From: JAIXWP01 sp046309775
GTDB taxonomy: Bacteria; Bacteroidota; Bacteroidia; Flavobacteriales_D; Sanyastnellaceae
Length of the DNA stretch: 64,000 nucleotides
Reading direction: 5' to 3'
Assembly: GCA_046309775.1 (NCBI GenBank)
Contig: JBKCOM010000187.1
Location: 29,442-93,441, forward strand
Below the pieces are notes generated by a model. That model was not told the DNA's origin. It did not search any database and worked only from the letters and a program-made list of their open reading frames with translations. Each line of letters begins with the position of its first letter. Position 1 is the first letter of the stretch. Shown here piece after piece: positions 25,549-35,082 of the stretch. Both the position numbers and the translations under genes were made by a program.

Positions 25549-26277
25549 TTATCCGTTGATGGAGTCGTAAGTCACTTTGAATTCTTTGTCATTTTGAAAC
25601 CACTCCATTCCCAATTCCATCCACTCTTTAGCTTCTCCTTTGCTGCCTTCGTCATTTAGACGTAAGGAGTAAGTAATAAGCGCGTTTTTCAAAAGGTCTG
25701 ACAACTCTTTGTTATTGGTTTTAGCTGTTTTGTCAGCGAGCATGGCTTTTGCCGTTGCAAATGCTGTTTCAGCTTCTTTTTTACTCTTCAATGCAATGAA
25801 GGTCATTCCAAGGTAGATATGCGCTCCAGCATCCTTTTCTTCCAAATTGATCAAGTAGCTGTACATGGATTTCGCTTTGGTGTACTTCGCTTGATCCATC
25901 ATCAACTCTCCTTCGGCAATGATTGCATAACGCAGCTTTGCGAAGAAATCTTCGTATTCAGCATAATACACACGGTCCTTGTCCTTTGATGCGTAAGCTT
26001 TCAAGTATTTCAAACACATTTTGAAAGCGTCTGGATAACGAGCGCGCAAATCGTCTTTTTTGTTGATTTCAAAGTATGACATACTCAAAAAGAGATATGG
26101 CATTGCATCTTTTTTAGTATCCTCGTCTTCGGTATAACCCGTAGCTTTTTGTACTACTTTGTCATATTTCTCACTTACGAAAAGTGTCAGTAGATCTTTG
26201 TACTCTCTGCTATCTTGCGCGAGAAGGGATAGTGAACTTGAAAGTATTACGGCCAACGCCAATGCGATTTTTTTCAT
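25549..26277 (-). CDS. Secreted TPR-like protein of unknown function
   Basis: 242 residues from ATG 26277, where a signal peptide begins (MKKIALALAVILSSS, cleavage near LLAQ); the longer frame to 26313 puts 12 polar residues before it and is rejected. The mature part is helical with TPR-like pairs, notably QAKYTKAKSMYSYLINLEEKDAGAHIYLGMTFIALK split across residues 130-166. It is lysine-rich, periplasmic or surface-bound, with no catalytic motif. It is convergent with the acyltransferase gene, four bases apart. Confidence 0.7.
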   Translation of the reverse strand: MKKIALALAVILSSSLSLLAQDSREYKDLLTLFVSEKYDKVVQKATGYTEDEDTKKDAMPYLFLSMSYFEINKKDDLRARYPDAFKMCLKYLKAYASKDKDRVYYAEYEDFFAKLRYAIIAEGELMMDQAKYTKAKSMYSYLINLEEKDAGAHIYLGMTFIALKSKKEAETAFATAKAMLADKTAKTNNKELSDLLKNALITYSLRLNDEGSKGEAKEWMELGMEWFQNDKEFKVTYDSING

Positions 26278-26362
26278 TCCTTTGGATTTTTGAGTCGGAT
26301 TTTTCAAAAACAATGCCTAAAGTAATATGTCTTATTGCATATTGCCAAATGCAAGGCGATTT

Positions 26363-28816
26363 ATGAAGAAAAAAAATAATTCCCCCAATAAACTGGGGAC
26401 AAATATCGTAGAACTTTCTCAATCTTGGATGCACAAAAGAGGGTGGCAGCCAATGCCCTTTCAAATGGAGGCATGGCAGGCCTACTCACAATGCCAAGAG
26501 GGCCTTGTAAATGCCCCAACAGGAAGCGGAAAAACATACAGTTTGTTGCTGCCCGCCCTTATTAATGCCGCAAATCACCCTGAACTGGCAGGTCTTCGAA
26601 TTATTTGGATTACTCCTATCCGCGCACTCGCTAAGGAAATTCTTCAAAGTGCTCTAAGGGTTATTGATGAACTTCAATTGCCGCTACAAGCGGGCATCAG
26701 AACAGGTGATACTTCAGAATCCGAAAGGGCTGCACAAAAAAAGTCATTCCCGCACCTGCTCATCACTACTCCTGAAAGCCTTCACTTATTATTGGCTTCA
26801 AAAAATTGCTCGACAATTTTTGCAAACCTAGATTTACTGGTTGCTGACGAATGGCACGAACTGCTTTCTTCTAAAAGAGGTGCGATGCTTGAATTGGCTA
26901 ATTCTCGCTTGCGTGCGATGTCTCCATCATTGAAAATTTGGGGCATTAGTGCCACTATTGGCAATCTTCAGCAGGCTCTAGAAGTGTTGGTCTTCAATCG
27001 AAAAGGTATTATCGTTCGTGCAGGGCATGAGAAAAAGATAGAAATCGTTTCCATCATGCCCGATGAAGTAGAGAAGATGCCGTGGGCGGGGCATTTGGGC
27101 ATCAAAATGCTTCATAGAGTTGTTCCGATTATCAATGGTAGTAGGAGCACGCTTCTATTTACCAATACTAGAGCGCAATGTGAGATTTGGTATCGCAATA
27201 TTCTCGAGCATGATCTTAGTCTCTCAGGCATCATTGCGATGCATCATGGCAGTATTTCTAAAGAATTGCGCCACTGGGTAGAGGATGCCATCAGTGATGG
27301 CCGTCTAAAGGCAGTTGTTTGCACCTCGAGCTTAGACTTGGGTGTGGATTTCGCTCCAGTAGAATCTATTGTTCAAATCGGCGGCCCAAAGGGTGTTGCG
27401 CGTTTTTTACAGCGTGCCGGTAGAAGCGGTCACCGCCCTGATGCGTTGAGTAAGATTTATTTTTTGCCAACACACTCGCTCGAGTTGATCGAGGCAGCAG
27501 CCCTGAGAGAGGCAGTACGCACATCTTTTATCGAAAATCGAGAACCCGTTATTCGAGCGTTTGATGTGCTCATTCAATACCTGATTACCCTATCTGTTGG
27601 AGAAGGATTTGAAGCGGAAAAAGTTTATGATGAGGTGCGAAATACCTACTGCTTTAGCACCATTAGCGAAGAGGAATGGAAGTGGATCATTTATTTCACA
27701 GCTTCTGGGGGCGATTCGCTAAGTGCCTATCCTGATTACAATAAACTCATTTTAAAAGATGGTAAATATGTTATTGCCAATCAAAGGCTGGCACGACGTC
27801 ACCGAATGTCCATCGGTGCTATTGTCGGCGATACAATGATGATGATTAAGTTCAAGCGAGGTGGACTGATTGGGCATGTCGAAGAAAGTTTTATAGCTTC
27901 ATTGAATGAGGGTGATTCATTCTGGTTTGCGGGTATAGGTCTTGAGCTGATTCAGGTGAAAGAACTCACTGCATATGTGAGAAAATCCGAAAAAATGACG
28001 GGCAAAATTCCCAGTTGGCAGGGAGGTACGCTTCCCCTAACGAGCCGCATGTCGCATATGATTCGTAAGAAACTGACTGAAGTTGCAAACAACGATCTCG
28101 GTGATGACCCCGAACTGAGCAAAATTGTACCAATCATAGATTTGCAGCGAGAACGCAGCCATGTGCCAGCTCAAAATGAATTTTTAATCGAAATTTTCGA
28201 GTCAAAAGATGGACATCATGCGATGTTTTACCCTTTTGAAGGAAGGGCAGTGCATCAAGGTTTGGCTTCACTGTTTGCATACCGTATAGGCAAATTATAT
28301 CCTTTATCACTTTCTCTCGCCTATAATGACTACGGTTTCGAATTGCTTTGTGACCAGCGCATCCCGATTGAAGAGGCTCTGGGAGCTGCACTCACAGATG
28401 TCAACGATCTCGAACGAGATATGCTCGCTGGAGTGAACGCTACAGAACTCGCTAAGAGGAAATTCAGAGATATCGCAGCCATCGCTGGACTCATCTTCAA
28501 AGGTTTTCCCGGACAGCAGCTCAAAGATAGACACCTTCAAAGCTCTAGTCAGCTGATATTTAAGGTGTTCGAAGATTATGATCCCTATAATTTGCTTTAC
28601 AAACAGTCCTATGAAGAGGTACTTCAGCACCAACTCGAGTTACCTCGTCTGAGGGATGCCCTTCAAAGAATAAATGGCCAGAAGATTATTTTGAAATATC
28701 CCGAAAAGCCCACGCCTTTTGCGTTTCCAATAATGGTGGATCGCTTGAGAGAGAAAATGACGAGTGAAACTTTAGAGGACAGGGTAGGGAAAATGACACT
28801 TGAGTTTGAAGAATAA
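26363..28816 (+). CDS. Ligase-associated DNA damage response DEXH-box helicase (Lhr-like)
   Basis: An 817-residue superfamily 2 helicase of the Lhr group. Motif I is APTGSGKT (51-58), motif II is DEWH (162-165), motif III is SATIG, and motif VI is QRAGRSGHR. A winged-helix and Lhr-type C-terminal half follows. It is the helicase of the cassette that includes ATP-dependent ligase and MBL exonuclease, found here 6-8 kb upstream at 17804-20400 but not adjacent. ATG 26363 is preferred over the earlier ATG 26327, which would add 12 non-conserved residues. It is divergent from the TPR-like gene. Confidence 0.92.
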   Translation: MKKKNNSPNKLGTNIVELSQSWMHKRGWQPMPFQMEAWQAYSQCQEGLVNAPTGSGKTYSLLLPALINAANHPELAGLRIIWITPIRALAKEILQSALRVIDELQLPLQAGIRTGDTSESERAAQKKSFPHLLITTPESLHLLLASKNCSTIFANLDLLVADEWHELLSSKRGAMLELANSRLRAMSPSLKIWGISATIGNLQQALEVLVFNRKGIIVRAGHEKKIEIVSIMPDEVEKMPWAGHLGIKMLHRVVPIINGSRSTLLFTNTRAQCEIWYRNILEHDLSLSGIIAMHHGSISKELRHWVEDAISDGRLKAVVCTSSLDLGVDFAPVESIVQIGGPKGVARFLQRAGRSGHRPDALSKIYFLPTHSLELIEAAALREAVRTSFIENREPVIRAFDVLIQYLITLSVGEGFEAEKVYDEVRNTYCFSTISEEEWKWIIYFTASGGDSLSAYPDYNKLILKDGKYVIANQRLARRHRMSIGAIVGDTMMMIKFKRGGLIGHVEESFIASLNEGDSFWFAGIGLELIQVKELTAYVRKSEKMTGKIPSWQGGTLPLTSRMSHMIRKKLTEVANNDLGDDPELSKIVPIIDLQRERSHVPAQNEFLIEIFESKDGHHAMFYPFEGRAVHQGLASLFAYRIGKLYPLSLSLAYNDYGFELLCDQRIPIEEALGAALTDVNDLERDMLAGVNATELAKRKFRDIAAIAGLIFKGFPGQQLKDRHLQSSSQLIFKVFEDYDPYNLLYKQSYEEVLQHQLELPRLRDALQRINGQKIILKYPEKPTPFAFPIMVDRLREKMTSETLEDRVGKMTLEFEE

Positions 28817-28884
28817 CCGACAGACCTGCTACAATTGCCAATTTATTGTTGGGGAAAGTTGATTTAAAACCCTTTCGGATGCAT

Positions 28885-28892
28885 TACTTTCG
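28885..28892 (+). promoter_or_regulatory. -7 element (TACTTTCG) for the TonB-dependent receptor
   Basis: One mismatch from TAnnTTTG, 19 bases before ATG 28912; TTG at 28859-28861 lies 23 bases upstream. It supports starting the receptor at 28912 and not at 28846. Confidence 0.38.
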
Positions 28893-28911
28893 CGTCCGCA
28901 CGAAACCTGTT

Positions 28912-31233
28912 ATGATGTTTTTGAAAAAAATACTACTTGGCCTCGCCTTTTGTTTTTCTACTCTTGCCCTCCTTTCTCAAGGCACAGTGAGAGGATTTGT
29001 AAAAAACGCTGAGAACGGTGAGCCTGCAATTTTTATCACCGTTGGCCTAGATGGAACCACCTTCGGCGCCGTGACTGATGAAAATGGATATTACTCCATC
29101 ACGAAAGTTCCAGCTGGCACTTATACGCTTATCGCCAAGTCTAGTGAATTCAAAGAGTTTCGTCAAGAAGTCAAGATCGAGGCGAATAGAATTGCCAATA
29201 TCAACATCAATCTGGAAGTGAGCGTGAATGAACTCGGGGAGATTGAGATCAGTAGTGACAAGAGTGATCAAAAAAATAACGTAAACATTTCCGTTGAGTC
29301 CATTCGTATTCAAGATATCAAGCGCATCCCTTCGGTGGGCGGTCAACCCGATCTTGTTCAAGTGCTTACAACACTACCCGGTTTTGTGAGTACGGGCGAC
29401 CAAGGCGGACAAATATTTATTCGTGGTGGTAGTCCAGTTCAAAACAAGGTCTTGCTCGATGGTATGATTGTCTACAATCCATTTCACAGTATTGGTTTGT
29501 TTTCAGTTTTTGATACCGAAATCATTGCGAATGCCGATGTTTACACGGGTGGTTTCGGCGCTCAATATGGTGGACGAATTTCTTCTGTGATGGATATTAC
29601 TACGAGAGATGGTAACAAGAAAGAAATTAAAGGCCGTGCTGGTGTGAATCCTTTTGGCGCTCGTGCACTTGTGGAAGGCCCTATCGTGCCTCAGTCGAAC
29701 AATCGAGGAGGAATTTCATTTGTACTAAGCGGTAAACATTCTTACCTAGATCAGTCTTCACAGGTGTTGTATCCCTATGTAAACGATGGCGAAGGTCTAC
29801 CTTTCAACTATTCGGATTTATACGGAAAAATTTCATTTAATGGCATGAATGGTTCCAAGCTCAATTTGTTTGGATTCTCTTTCGAAGACGAGGTTACTCG
29901 ATACCAAAACTTGTCAAATCTTAGCTGGAACAACATTGGATTCGGGGGTAATTTCGTAGTGGTGCCTCAAGGCAGTCCGGTCCTTATTAGCGGTAACTTC
30001 TCCCGCAGCCGTTATGGTATCGCTTTGTTTGAAGAAAATAACGCGCCTCGCGCCGACACTATCACAAGCTTTAATTTCGGACTAGACTTTAAGTATAGCA
30101 TTGGAGAGGATGCATTACAATACGGGCTGGATGTAGTAGGTTTTAGCACTAAATTCAATAGCTTCAATCCGCTGGGTATTATTATCGAACAAGAACAAAG
30201 CACTACCGAATTGAATGGCTATGTGAGCTACAAATACAATCGCAAACGTTTGATCATCGAGCCAGGTTTTAGGATTCAGTATTACGCGGCATTGAGCGTA
30301 TTTAGCCCAGAACCTAGACTTGGATTCAAGTTCAAAGCTACCGAGCGTCTACGCTTTAAAGGAGCTGCGGGTATTTATTCTCAAAACCTTATGGCCACTA
30401 ACAGTGACCGCGACGTTGTCAACTTATTTTACGGATTCTTAGCAGGCCCTGAAAATCTTCAATCAGAATTCACAACGCCAAATGAAGAAGTGAGAGAAGT
30501 AGCTAATCCATTGCAAAAAGCCATTCACTACATCGCTGGATTTGAATTCGACATCACAGAAAAACTCAATTTGAATGTAGAGGGTTATTACAGAGATTTC
30601 ACTCAGGTAACCAATCTTAATAGAAACAAGCTCTTCCCAGATGATGCAGCGAATTTCTTCAGACCAGATGTGCTTCGTAAAGATTTTATTGTAGAAAGCG
30701 GTTGGGCAGCGGGTGCTGATGTCGTTTTGAAATACGAAGAGAAAAATACATATCTCTATTTGGTTTATTCACTCGGAAGAGTGCGCCGTTGGGATGGATT
30801 TGCGTGGTACGATCCAGTGTTTGACCGCCGCCACAATATAAACTTTGTAGCATCTCAAAAATTTGGCGAAAAGAGAACATGGGAAGTTTCTATGCGATGG
30901 AATCTTGGTAGTGGATTGCCTTTCACGCAGACTCAAGGTTATTATCAAGCTACCGGTACTTCTGGTGGCATTGCTTCTGATTATTTGACACAAAATGCAG
31001 ATGCCCTTACCATTCAATACGGAAATCTTAACGGAGGCCGTTTGCCCTACTACCACCGCCTCGATTTCAATGTGCGCAAGGATGTAAAGTTCAAGCGCAG
31101 TGCCCTTGAGTTGAATGCTGGCGTAACCAATGCCTATAATCGTGCGAACGTGTTTTATATTGATCGAATTACAGCAGAACGCGTCGACCAATTGCCGATT
31201 CTTCCAACCTTTGGTATAGACTTTTCTTTTTAA
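28912..31233 (+). CDS. TonB-dependent receptor with carboxypeptidase-regulatory-like domain
   Basis: About 773 residues from ATG 28912 (or 28915). A signal peptide (LLGLAFCFSTLALLSQ) is followed by a carboxypeptidase-D-like beta sandwich (about 25-110: GTVRGFVKNAENGEPA, TDENGYYSITKVPAGTYTL). The plug domain follows (about 120-240) with IFIRGGSPVQNKVLLDG, then a 22-strand outer-membrane barrel ending in FGIDFSF, with the expected terminal Phe. It imports an unknown substrate, or senses it. No SusD partner is adjacent, so it is not a SusCD system. It is transcribed alone and closes with the hairpin at 31257. Confidence 0.93.
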   Translation: MMFLKKILLGLAFCFSTLALLSQGTVRGFVKNAENGEPAIFITVGLDGTTFGAVTDENGYYSITKVPAGTYTLIAKSSEFKEFRQEVKIEANRIANININLEVSVNELGEIEISSDKSDQKNNVNISVESIRIQDIKRIPSVGGQPDLVQVLTTLPGFVSTGDQGGQIFIRGGSPVQNKVLLDGMIVYNPFHSIGLFSVFDTEIIANADVYTGGFGAQYGGRISSVMDITTRDGNKKEIKGRAGVNPFGARALVEGPIVPQSNNRGGISFVLSGKHSYLDQSSQVLYPYVNDGEGLPFNYSDLYGKISFNGMNGSKLNLFGFSFEDEVTRYQNLSNLSWNNIGFGGNFVVVPQGSPVLISGNFSRSRYGIALFEENNAPRADTITSFNFGLDFKYSIGEDALQYGLDVVGFSTKFNSFNPLGIIIEQEQSTTELNGYVSYKYNRKRLIIEPGFRIQYYAALSVFSPEPRLGFKFKATERLRFKGAAGIYSQNLMATNSDRDVVNLFYGFLAGPENLQSEFTTPNEEVREVANPLQKAIHYIAGFEFDITEKLNLNVEGYYRDFTQVTNLNRNKLFPDDAANFFRPDVLRKDFIVESGWAAGADVVLKYEEKNTYLYLVYSLGRVRRWDGFAWYDPVFDRRHNINFVASQKFGEKRTWEVSMRWNLGSGLPFTQTQGYYQATGTSGGIASDYLTQNADALTIQYGNLNGGRLPYYHRLDFNVRKDVKFKRSALELNAGVTNAYNRANVFYIDRITAERVDQLPILPTFGIDFSF

Positions 31234-31254
31234 TAGAAAATAAGAGATAAAAAT

Positions 31255-31286
31255 AAGAGCTCGTGCTATTGCATGAGCTCTTTTGC
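31255..31286. terminator. Bidirectional terminator inside the 3' end of recN
   Basis: GAGCTCGTGC at 31257-31266, loop TATT, GCATGAGCTC at 31271-31280, one G-T pair. TTTT follows on the plus strand, and on the minus strand an AT-rich run follows. It ends the TonB receptor gene, yet most of it lies within the last codons of recN (stop at 31266-31268). Confidence 0.8.
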
Positions 31287-32918
31287 ATTTTCAAGAGATG
31301 CTTTCGTGACATTCTTTCCACTAAGCATCTCCGCGATTTCTTGAATTCGCTTTTCTTGGTTGAGTGGAGATACTTTTGTAGTGGTAGTATCTTCTCCAGT
31401 TTCTTTAAAAACTTTCATGTGATGTTGCGCTTGTCCCGCTATCTGCGGCAAGTGCGTGATGGTGATGAGCTGCATTTCTCCGCTCATACGCTTGAGTATC
31501 GAACCAATTTTTTTTCCAACCTCTCCGCTTACACCTTGATCTATTTCATCCAAAATAAGCACAGGCAATTGATTTAATTTACTCACCGATGCTTTTAATG
31601 CAAGCATTACCCTTGAAATTTCGCCGCCTGATGCTACTTGTTTGATTGGCAAAAGCTGTCCACCTTTATTTGCTCGGAAGAGAATTTGTATCTCATCCTT
31701 TCCATAGTTATGAAAATCTTTTGATGGTTTCAAATCAAATATTAATTCAGCATGTTGAAGACTTAATTCTTCAAAAAATGCCGTCACATCTTTGGTGGCT
31801 TTGATACTGGCCTTTTCTCTCGAACTTGTGAGCTTTTCAGAGATAGAACCGAGCGTTTGTTCGGTTTTTTTAATTTCGCTTTCTATGCGTTGAATCTCTT
31901 CATCAACGGAAGCATATTTTCCTACTTTATCTTCTAATGCATCTCTAAGTTCTATGAGCTCTCGAGTGCTGGCCAGTCGGTGTTTTTGTTGTAGGTGAAA
32001 TAATTGACCCAACAGATCATTGATTTCCTCCATGCGTCCAGGGTCAATGGAAACGCTGTCGCTGTAGAGATCTAAATCACGAGAAATTTCTCGGAGCTCA
32101 ATGCTCACCGATTCCAATCGCTGGAGAAAATCATCGAGTTGTTTATTGATAGCACTTATTTTCTGTAGACTGCTTTTACAACTTGAAAGTGATGGTAATA
32201 TACCGCCTTGCTCTCCGTCGAGCGTATCTACGATACCAGATATAATTGTTTTTATCGTACCTGCATTATTGAGCGTGCTCTGTTCGTCTTCTAAAGCAAT
32301 CTGGTCAATATTTTCAAGACCAATTTTCTTGAGTTCTTCTAATTGAAATGTGAAATAGTCAAGGTCTTGTTTCATACGCGCCTCATTCTCTTTGAGGTCG
32401 TGCAGCTCTTCTACGAGCGTTTTATAATGCTTGAATAGCTCGCGATATTCTTTGAGCAAGGCATCGTTTTGGGCATACGCATCCAAAATACCAAATTGAA
32501 AACTGCGGTCGCCAAGAATTGAATTCTCGTGTTGACTATGTATATCCACTAAGCGCTCTCCCAGTGATTTTAGTACCTGAAGAGAAACGGGAGTATCGTT
32601 GATAAATGCTCTAGACTTGCCGCCTGGAGCAATTTCTCTACGAATGGTAGATTGCTTTTCGTAGTCAAGATCATTTTCTTCAAAGAATTTTTTTAGAGAA
32701 AAATTCTCAATGTCGAACACGGCTTCTACAATGCATTTTTTGTCTTGATACTTGATAGACTTGCTATCTGCACGCTCGCCGAGCAAGAGGCCAAAGGCTC
32801 CCAATAGAATGGATTTTCCACTTCCGGTTTCGCCTGTGATAGCTGTGAATCCGCGATCAAACTTCAACGCCACTTCATCTATCAATCCATAATTGATCAC
32901 TTGTAAATTCTTCAGCAT
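31266..32918 (-). CDS. recN: DNA repair protein RecN
   Basis: A 550-residue SMC-like ATPase in double-strand break repair. Walker A is TGETGSGKS (K35), the middle is a long coiled coil (about 150-380), and the C-terminal signature and Walker B read VASGGEISRVMLALK and LILDEIDQGVSGEVG. It is the last gene of the bamD-rpoZ-coaBC-porD-recN operon, one base past porD. Nothing in its own upstream region looks like an SOS box. Confidence 0.96.
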   Translation of the reverse strand: MLKNLQVINYGLIDEVALKFDRGFTAITGETGSGKSILLGAFGLLLGERADSKSIKYQDKKCIVEAVFDIENFSLKKFFEENDLDYEKQSTIRREIAPGGKSRAFINDTPVSLQVLKSLGERLVDIHSQHENSILGDRSFQFGILDAYAQNDALLKEYRELFKHYKTLVEELHDLKENEARMKQDLDYFTFQLEELKKIGLENIDQIALEDEQSTLNNAGTIKTIISGIVDTLDGEQGGILPSLSSCKSSLQKISAINKQLDDFLQRLESVSIELREISRDLDLYSDSVSIDPGRMEEINDLLGQLFHLQQKHRLASTRELIELRDALEDKVGKYASVDEEIQRIESEIKKTEQTLGSISEKLTSSREKASIKATKDVTAFFEELSLQHAELIFDLKPSKDFHNYGKDEIQILFRANKGGQLLPIKQVASGGEISRVMLALKASVSKLNQLPVLILDEIDQGVSGEVGKKIGSILKRMSGEMQLITITHLPQIAGQAQHHMKVFKETGEDTTTTKVSPLNQEKRIQEIAEMLSGKNVTKASLENAKELMQ

Positions 32919-32919
32919 A

Positions 32920-33819
32920 TTATTTCATCATTTGGTCATACTTAATGATGTTTCCAGGATCGAGTTTTTTCAACATATCATAGACTGCTTGCTTTTCGGC
33001 AACCGGCAATGGCTTGAAAATATTGATGATCTCGTCTGATTTTGCATAGAAAAAAACCTGCATATTGTAAGAGCTAGGTTTGAGCTTGTGAATTTCGTTG
33101 AGTGCTAAGATTGCATCCGACATCACTTTACGAGCCGCGGTGAGCTCCGTAAACATTTTGTCCATTCCTTTTCGATGATAGTTGTAAAGACAGTCACGCA
33201 ATGGTTTGAAGGTTTGCGTAACAATATTCTCAATAAGCCAATAGCGATTTTGCTGTCCCTTCTCATTGGCTCTCCAACCGGGCTCTGCAGCGTTTTGGGC
33301 GTTACCTACAATAGTCTGACAAATCAAGTAATGCTCTGTTCCTCCTTCTGGGGAAAACGAATCATAATCCGATGCAAGAATGAGATTCGCATAAAAAGCC
33401 AAAACACTACTCAAGTTATCGCGGTGCTGGTCTACACTCCACACAATCTGAGTGTTTTCATTGAATGTGAATTCGAAGTCGCGGTCGTTGATACTTACAA
33501 CGGGTGTTTTATAATCAGAATTGTAAACCGGGCGGCTGCTTCCTATTTGAATGCTACCCTTGAACTGACGTTGGCTTGGTTGCGATTCAACGGTGATTTG
33601 CATGTTGCAATCGATGCGCTCGCTTTGTTGCCAATCGTCTTTGGTCCACCTTCTATTATTAATGAATTCCTCCATCGCAAGCTCCATCGTTTGGAAGATC
33701 TGTGGATCCGCCATGATTACTTGCGGTTGGATGATGGTCACATTGCAATTCAATTCTTGTCCCAACGCAATAAAGGCGTTGAAAACCAAAAGTGCAATTA
33801 TCAAAAAATTTCTTCTCAT
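32920..33819 (-). CDS. porD: Type IX secretion accessory protein PorD (DUF4835)
   Basis: 299 residues with a signal peptide (about 20 residues, cleavage near IALGQ). The mature part begins ELNCNVTI and includes VESQPSQRQFKGSIQI and EGGTEHYLICQTIVG, as in the DUF4835/PorD family linked to T9SS function. Its gene order (after coaBC, before recN) is the usual one in Flavobacteriia. Its ATG overlaps the coaBC stop by four bases. It fits with the four T9SS cargo genes in this window. Confidence 0.85.
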   Translation of the reverse strand: MRRNFLIIALLVFNAFIALGQELNCNVTIIQPQVIMADPQIFQTMELAMEEFINNRRWTKDDWQQSERIDCNMQITVESQPSQRQFKGSIQIGSSRPVYNSDYKTPVVSINDRDFEFTFNENTQIVWSVDQHRDNLSSVLAFYANLILASDYDSFSPEGGTEHYLICQTIVGNAQNAAEPGWRANEKGQQNRYWLIENIVTQTFKPLRDCLYNYHRKGMDKMFTELTAARKVMSDAILALNEIHKLKPSSYNMQVFFYAKSDEIINIFKPLPVAEKQAVYDMLKKLDPGNIIKYDQMMK

Positions 33820-35021
33820 AGATTCAAAAGTTCAACCAACTCGGCCACTATATCTCGTGCCACTTCGGACTTGCGCTTTAACCCAAAATCCTTTCGTTTA
33901 TTGTCAGGCCAAAATAAGGAGATTTTATTTGTATCACCACCAAATCCCGCACCTTCATTTTTCAAAGAATTCAACACAATCATATCAAAGTTTTTTCGCT
34001 TCATTTTCGATTGTGCATTCACTTCTTCATTATCCGTTTCAAGTGCAAAACCGATGAGGATTTGGCCTTCTTTTTTTATTGCACCCAAACTTTTGGCAAT
34101 ATCAGGAGTGGGTTCAAGGCGTATGTTTAGACTATGCTCAGATTTCTTAATTTTTTCTGTGGCTATACTCATCGGGCGATAGTCTGCCACGGCGGCAGAT
34201 AGAATGGCGGCATCGCTACTCTCAAAATGTTCTGCACACGACTCATACATTTCCTCCGCTGATTCTACTCGAATCACCTGTACCGATTGATGTTGCAGCG
34301 AGAGATGAGTGGGGCCCGTAACCAATACAACTGACGCACCTTGTTCGGCGAGAATTTTTACAATTTCAAACCCCATTTTTCCGCTAGAACGATTGCCGAT
34401 GAATCGAACAGGATCAATGGCTTCATAAGTTGGGCCGGCGGTAACGAGAATTTTTTTCCCCTTCAGTGGGAGATCGGGTCTGAAGTATTTGACAACGGCT
34501 TCGAACATTTCTTCTGGCTCTGCCATTCGTCCTTGTCCTACAAGACCGCTGGCGAGCTCTCCGCTGCGCGGTTCGAGGATGATATGCCCGTTCTTCGCTA
34601 GTTTCTCAATATTTTCTTGTGTTCCTGCATGCAAAAACATGTCGTGATCCATTGCAGGCGCTACCATAACTGGACACCTTGTGCTCATGTACGTGGTGAT
34701 GAGGAAATTATCACTTTGTCCATTCGCCATTTTAGCCAAAGTATTTGCTGAGGCTGGAGCGAGGATCATCAAATCTGCCCACAATGCGAGACTCACGTGA
34801 TTGGTCCATTCACCCGATTCTTTATTTTCTGTAAAATCCGAGAAAACTGGATTTTTAGAAAGTGTTGAGAGGGTGAGGGGAGTGACAAAATCCAAGGCAC
34901 TCTTGGTGAGGACTACCTTGACTTCAGCTCCTGCTTGTATAAGCAATCTTACAAGCCAAGCTGACTTATAGGCCGCGATGCTTCCGCTGATGCCAACAAT
35001 TATCTTTTTTCCTTCGAGCAT
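33816..35021 (-). CDS. coaBC: Phosphopantothenoylcysteine decarboxylase / phosphopantothenate-cysteine ligase
   Basis: A 401-residue bifunctional enzyme of coenzyme A synthesis. The N-terminal flavin-dependent decarboxylase (1 to about 180) starts GISGSIAAYKSAWL and has the VAPAMDHDM loop (the usual N of PAMN replaced by D). The C-terminal ligase domain has GPTYEAIDPVRFIGNRSSGKMG. It follows rpoZ by a 61-base gap that holds a perfect palindrome and overlaps porD by four bases. Confidence 0.95.
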   Translation of the reverse strand: MLEGKKIIVGISGSIAAYKSAWLVRLLIQAGAEVKVVLTKSALDFVTPLTLSTLSKNPVFSDFTENKESGEWTNHVSLALWADLMILAPASANTLAKMANGQSDNFLITTYMSTRCPVMVAPAMDHDMFLHAGTQENIEKLAKNGHIILEPRSGELASGLVGQGRMAEPEEMFEAVVKYFRPDLPLKGKKILVTAGPTYEAIDPVRFIGNRSSGKMGFEIVKILAEQGASVVLVTGPTHLSLQHQSVQVIRVESAEEMYESCAEHFESSDAAILSAAVADYRPMSIATEKIKKSEHSLNIRLEPTPDIAKSLGAIKKEGQILIGFALETDNEEVNAQSKMKRKNFDMIVLNSLKNEGAGFGGDTNKISLFWPDNKRKDFGLKRKSEVARDIVAELVELLNL

Positions 35022-35037
35022 GAGGGTTATTAAATGA

Positions 35038-35063
35038 CAAAAGATGGCCTAGGCCATCTTTTG
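35038..35063. repeat. Perfect 26-bp palindrome between rpoZ and coaBC
   Basis: CAAAAGATGGCCT at 35038-35050 is followed directly by its exact reverse complement at 35051-35063. In RNA on the minus strand it folds to a long hairpin ending in CTTTTG. It lies 19 bases after the rpoZ stop and 16 before the coaBC ATG. Confidence 0.85.
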
Positions 35064-35082
35064 AATGTGGATTTTTAAATGA

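Noticed and set aside
28912..31233. TonB receptor as part of a SusCD polysaccharide locus
   Set aside because: No SusD-like lipoprotein or glycoside hydrolase is adjacent; it is flanked by a helicase and recN.
33175..34182. Plus-strand open frame of 335 codons
   Set aside because: It lies opposite porD and coaBC, which have clear family motifs and coupled starts. Its translation has no domain, signal or membrane pattern that makes sense.
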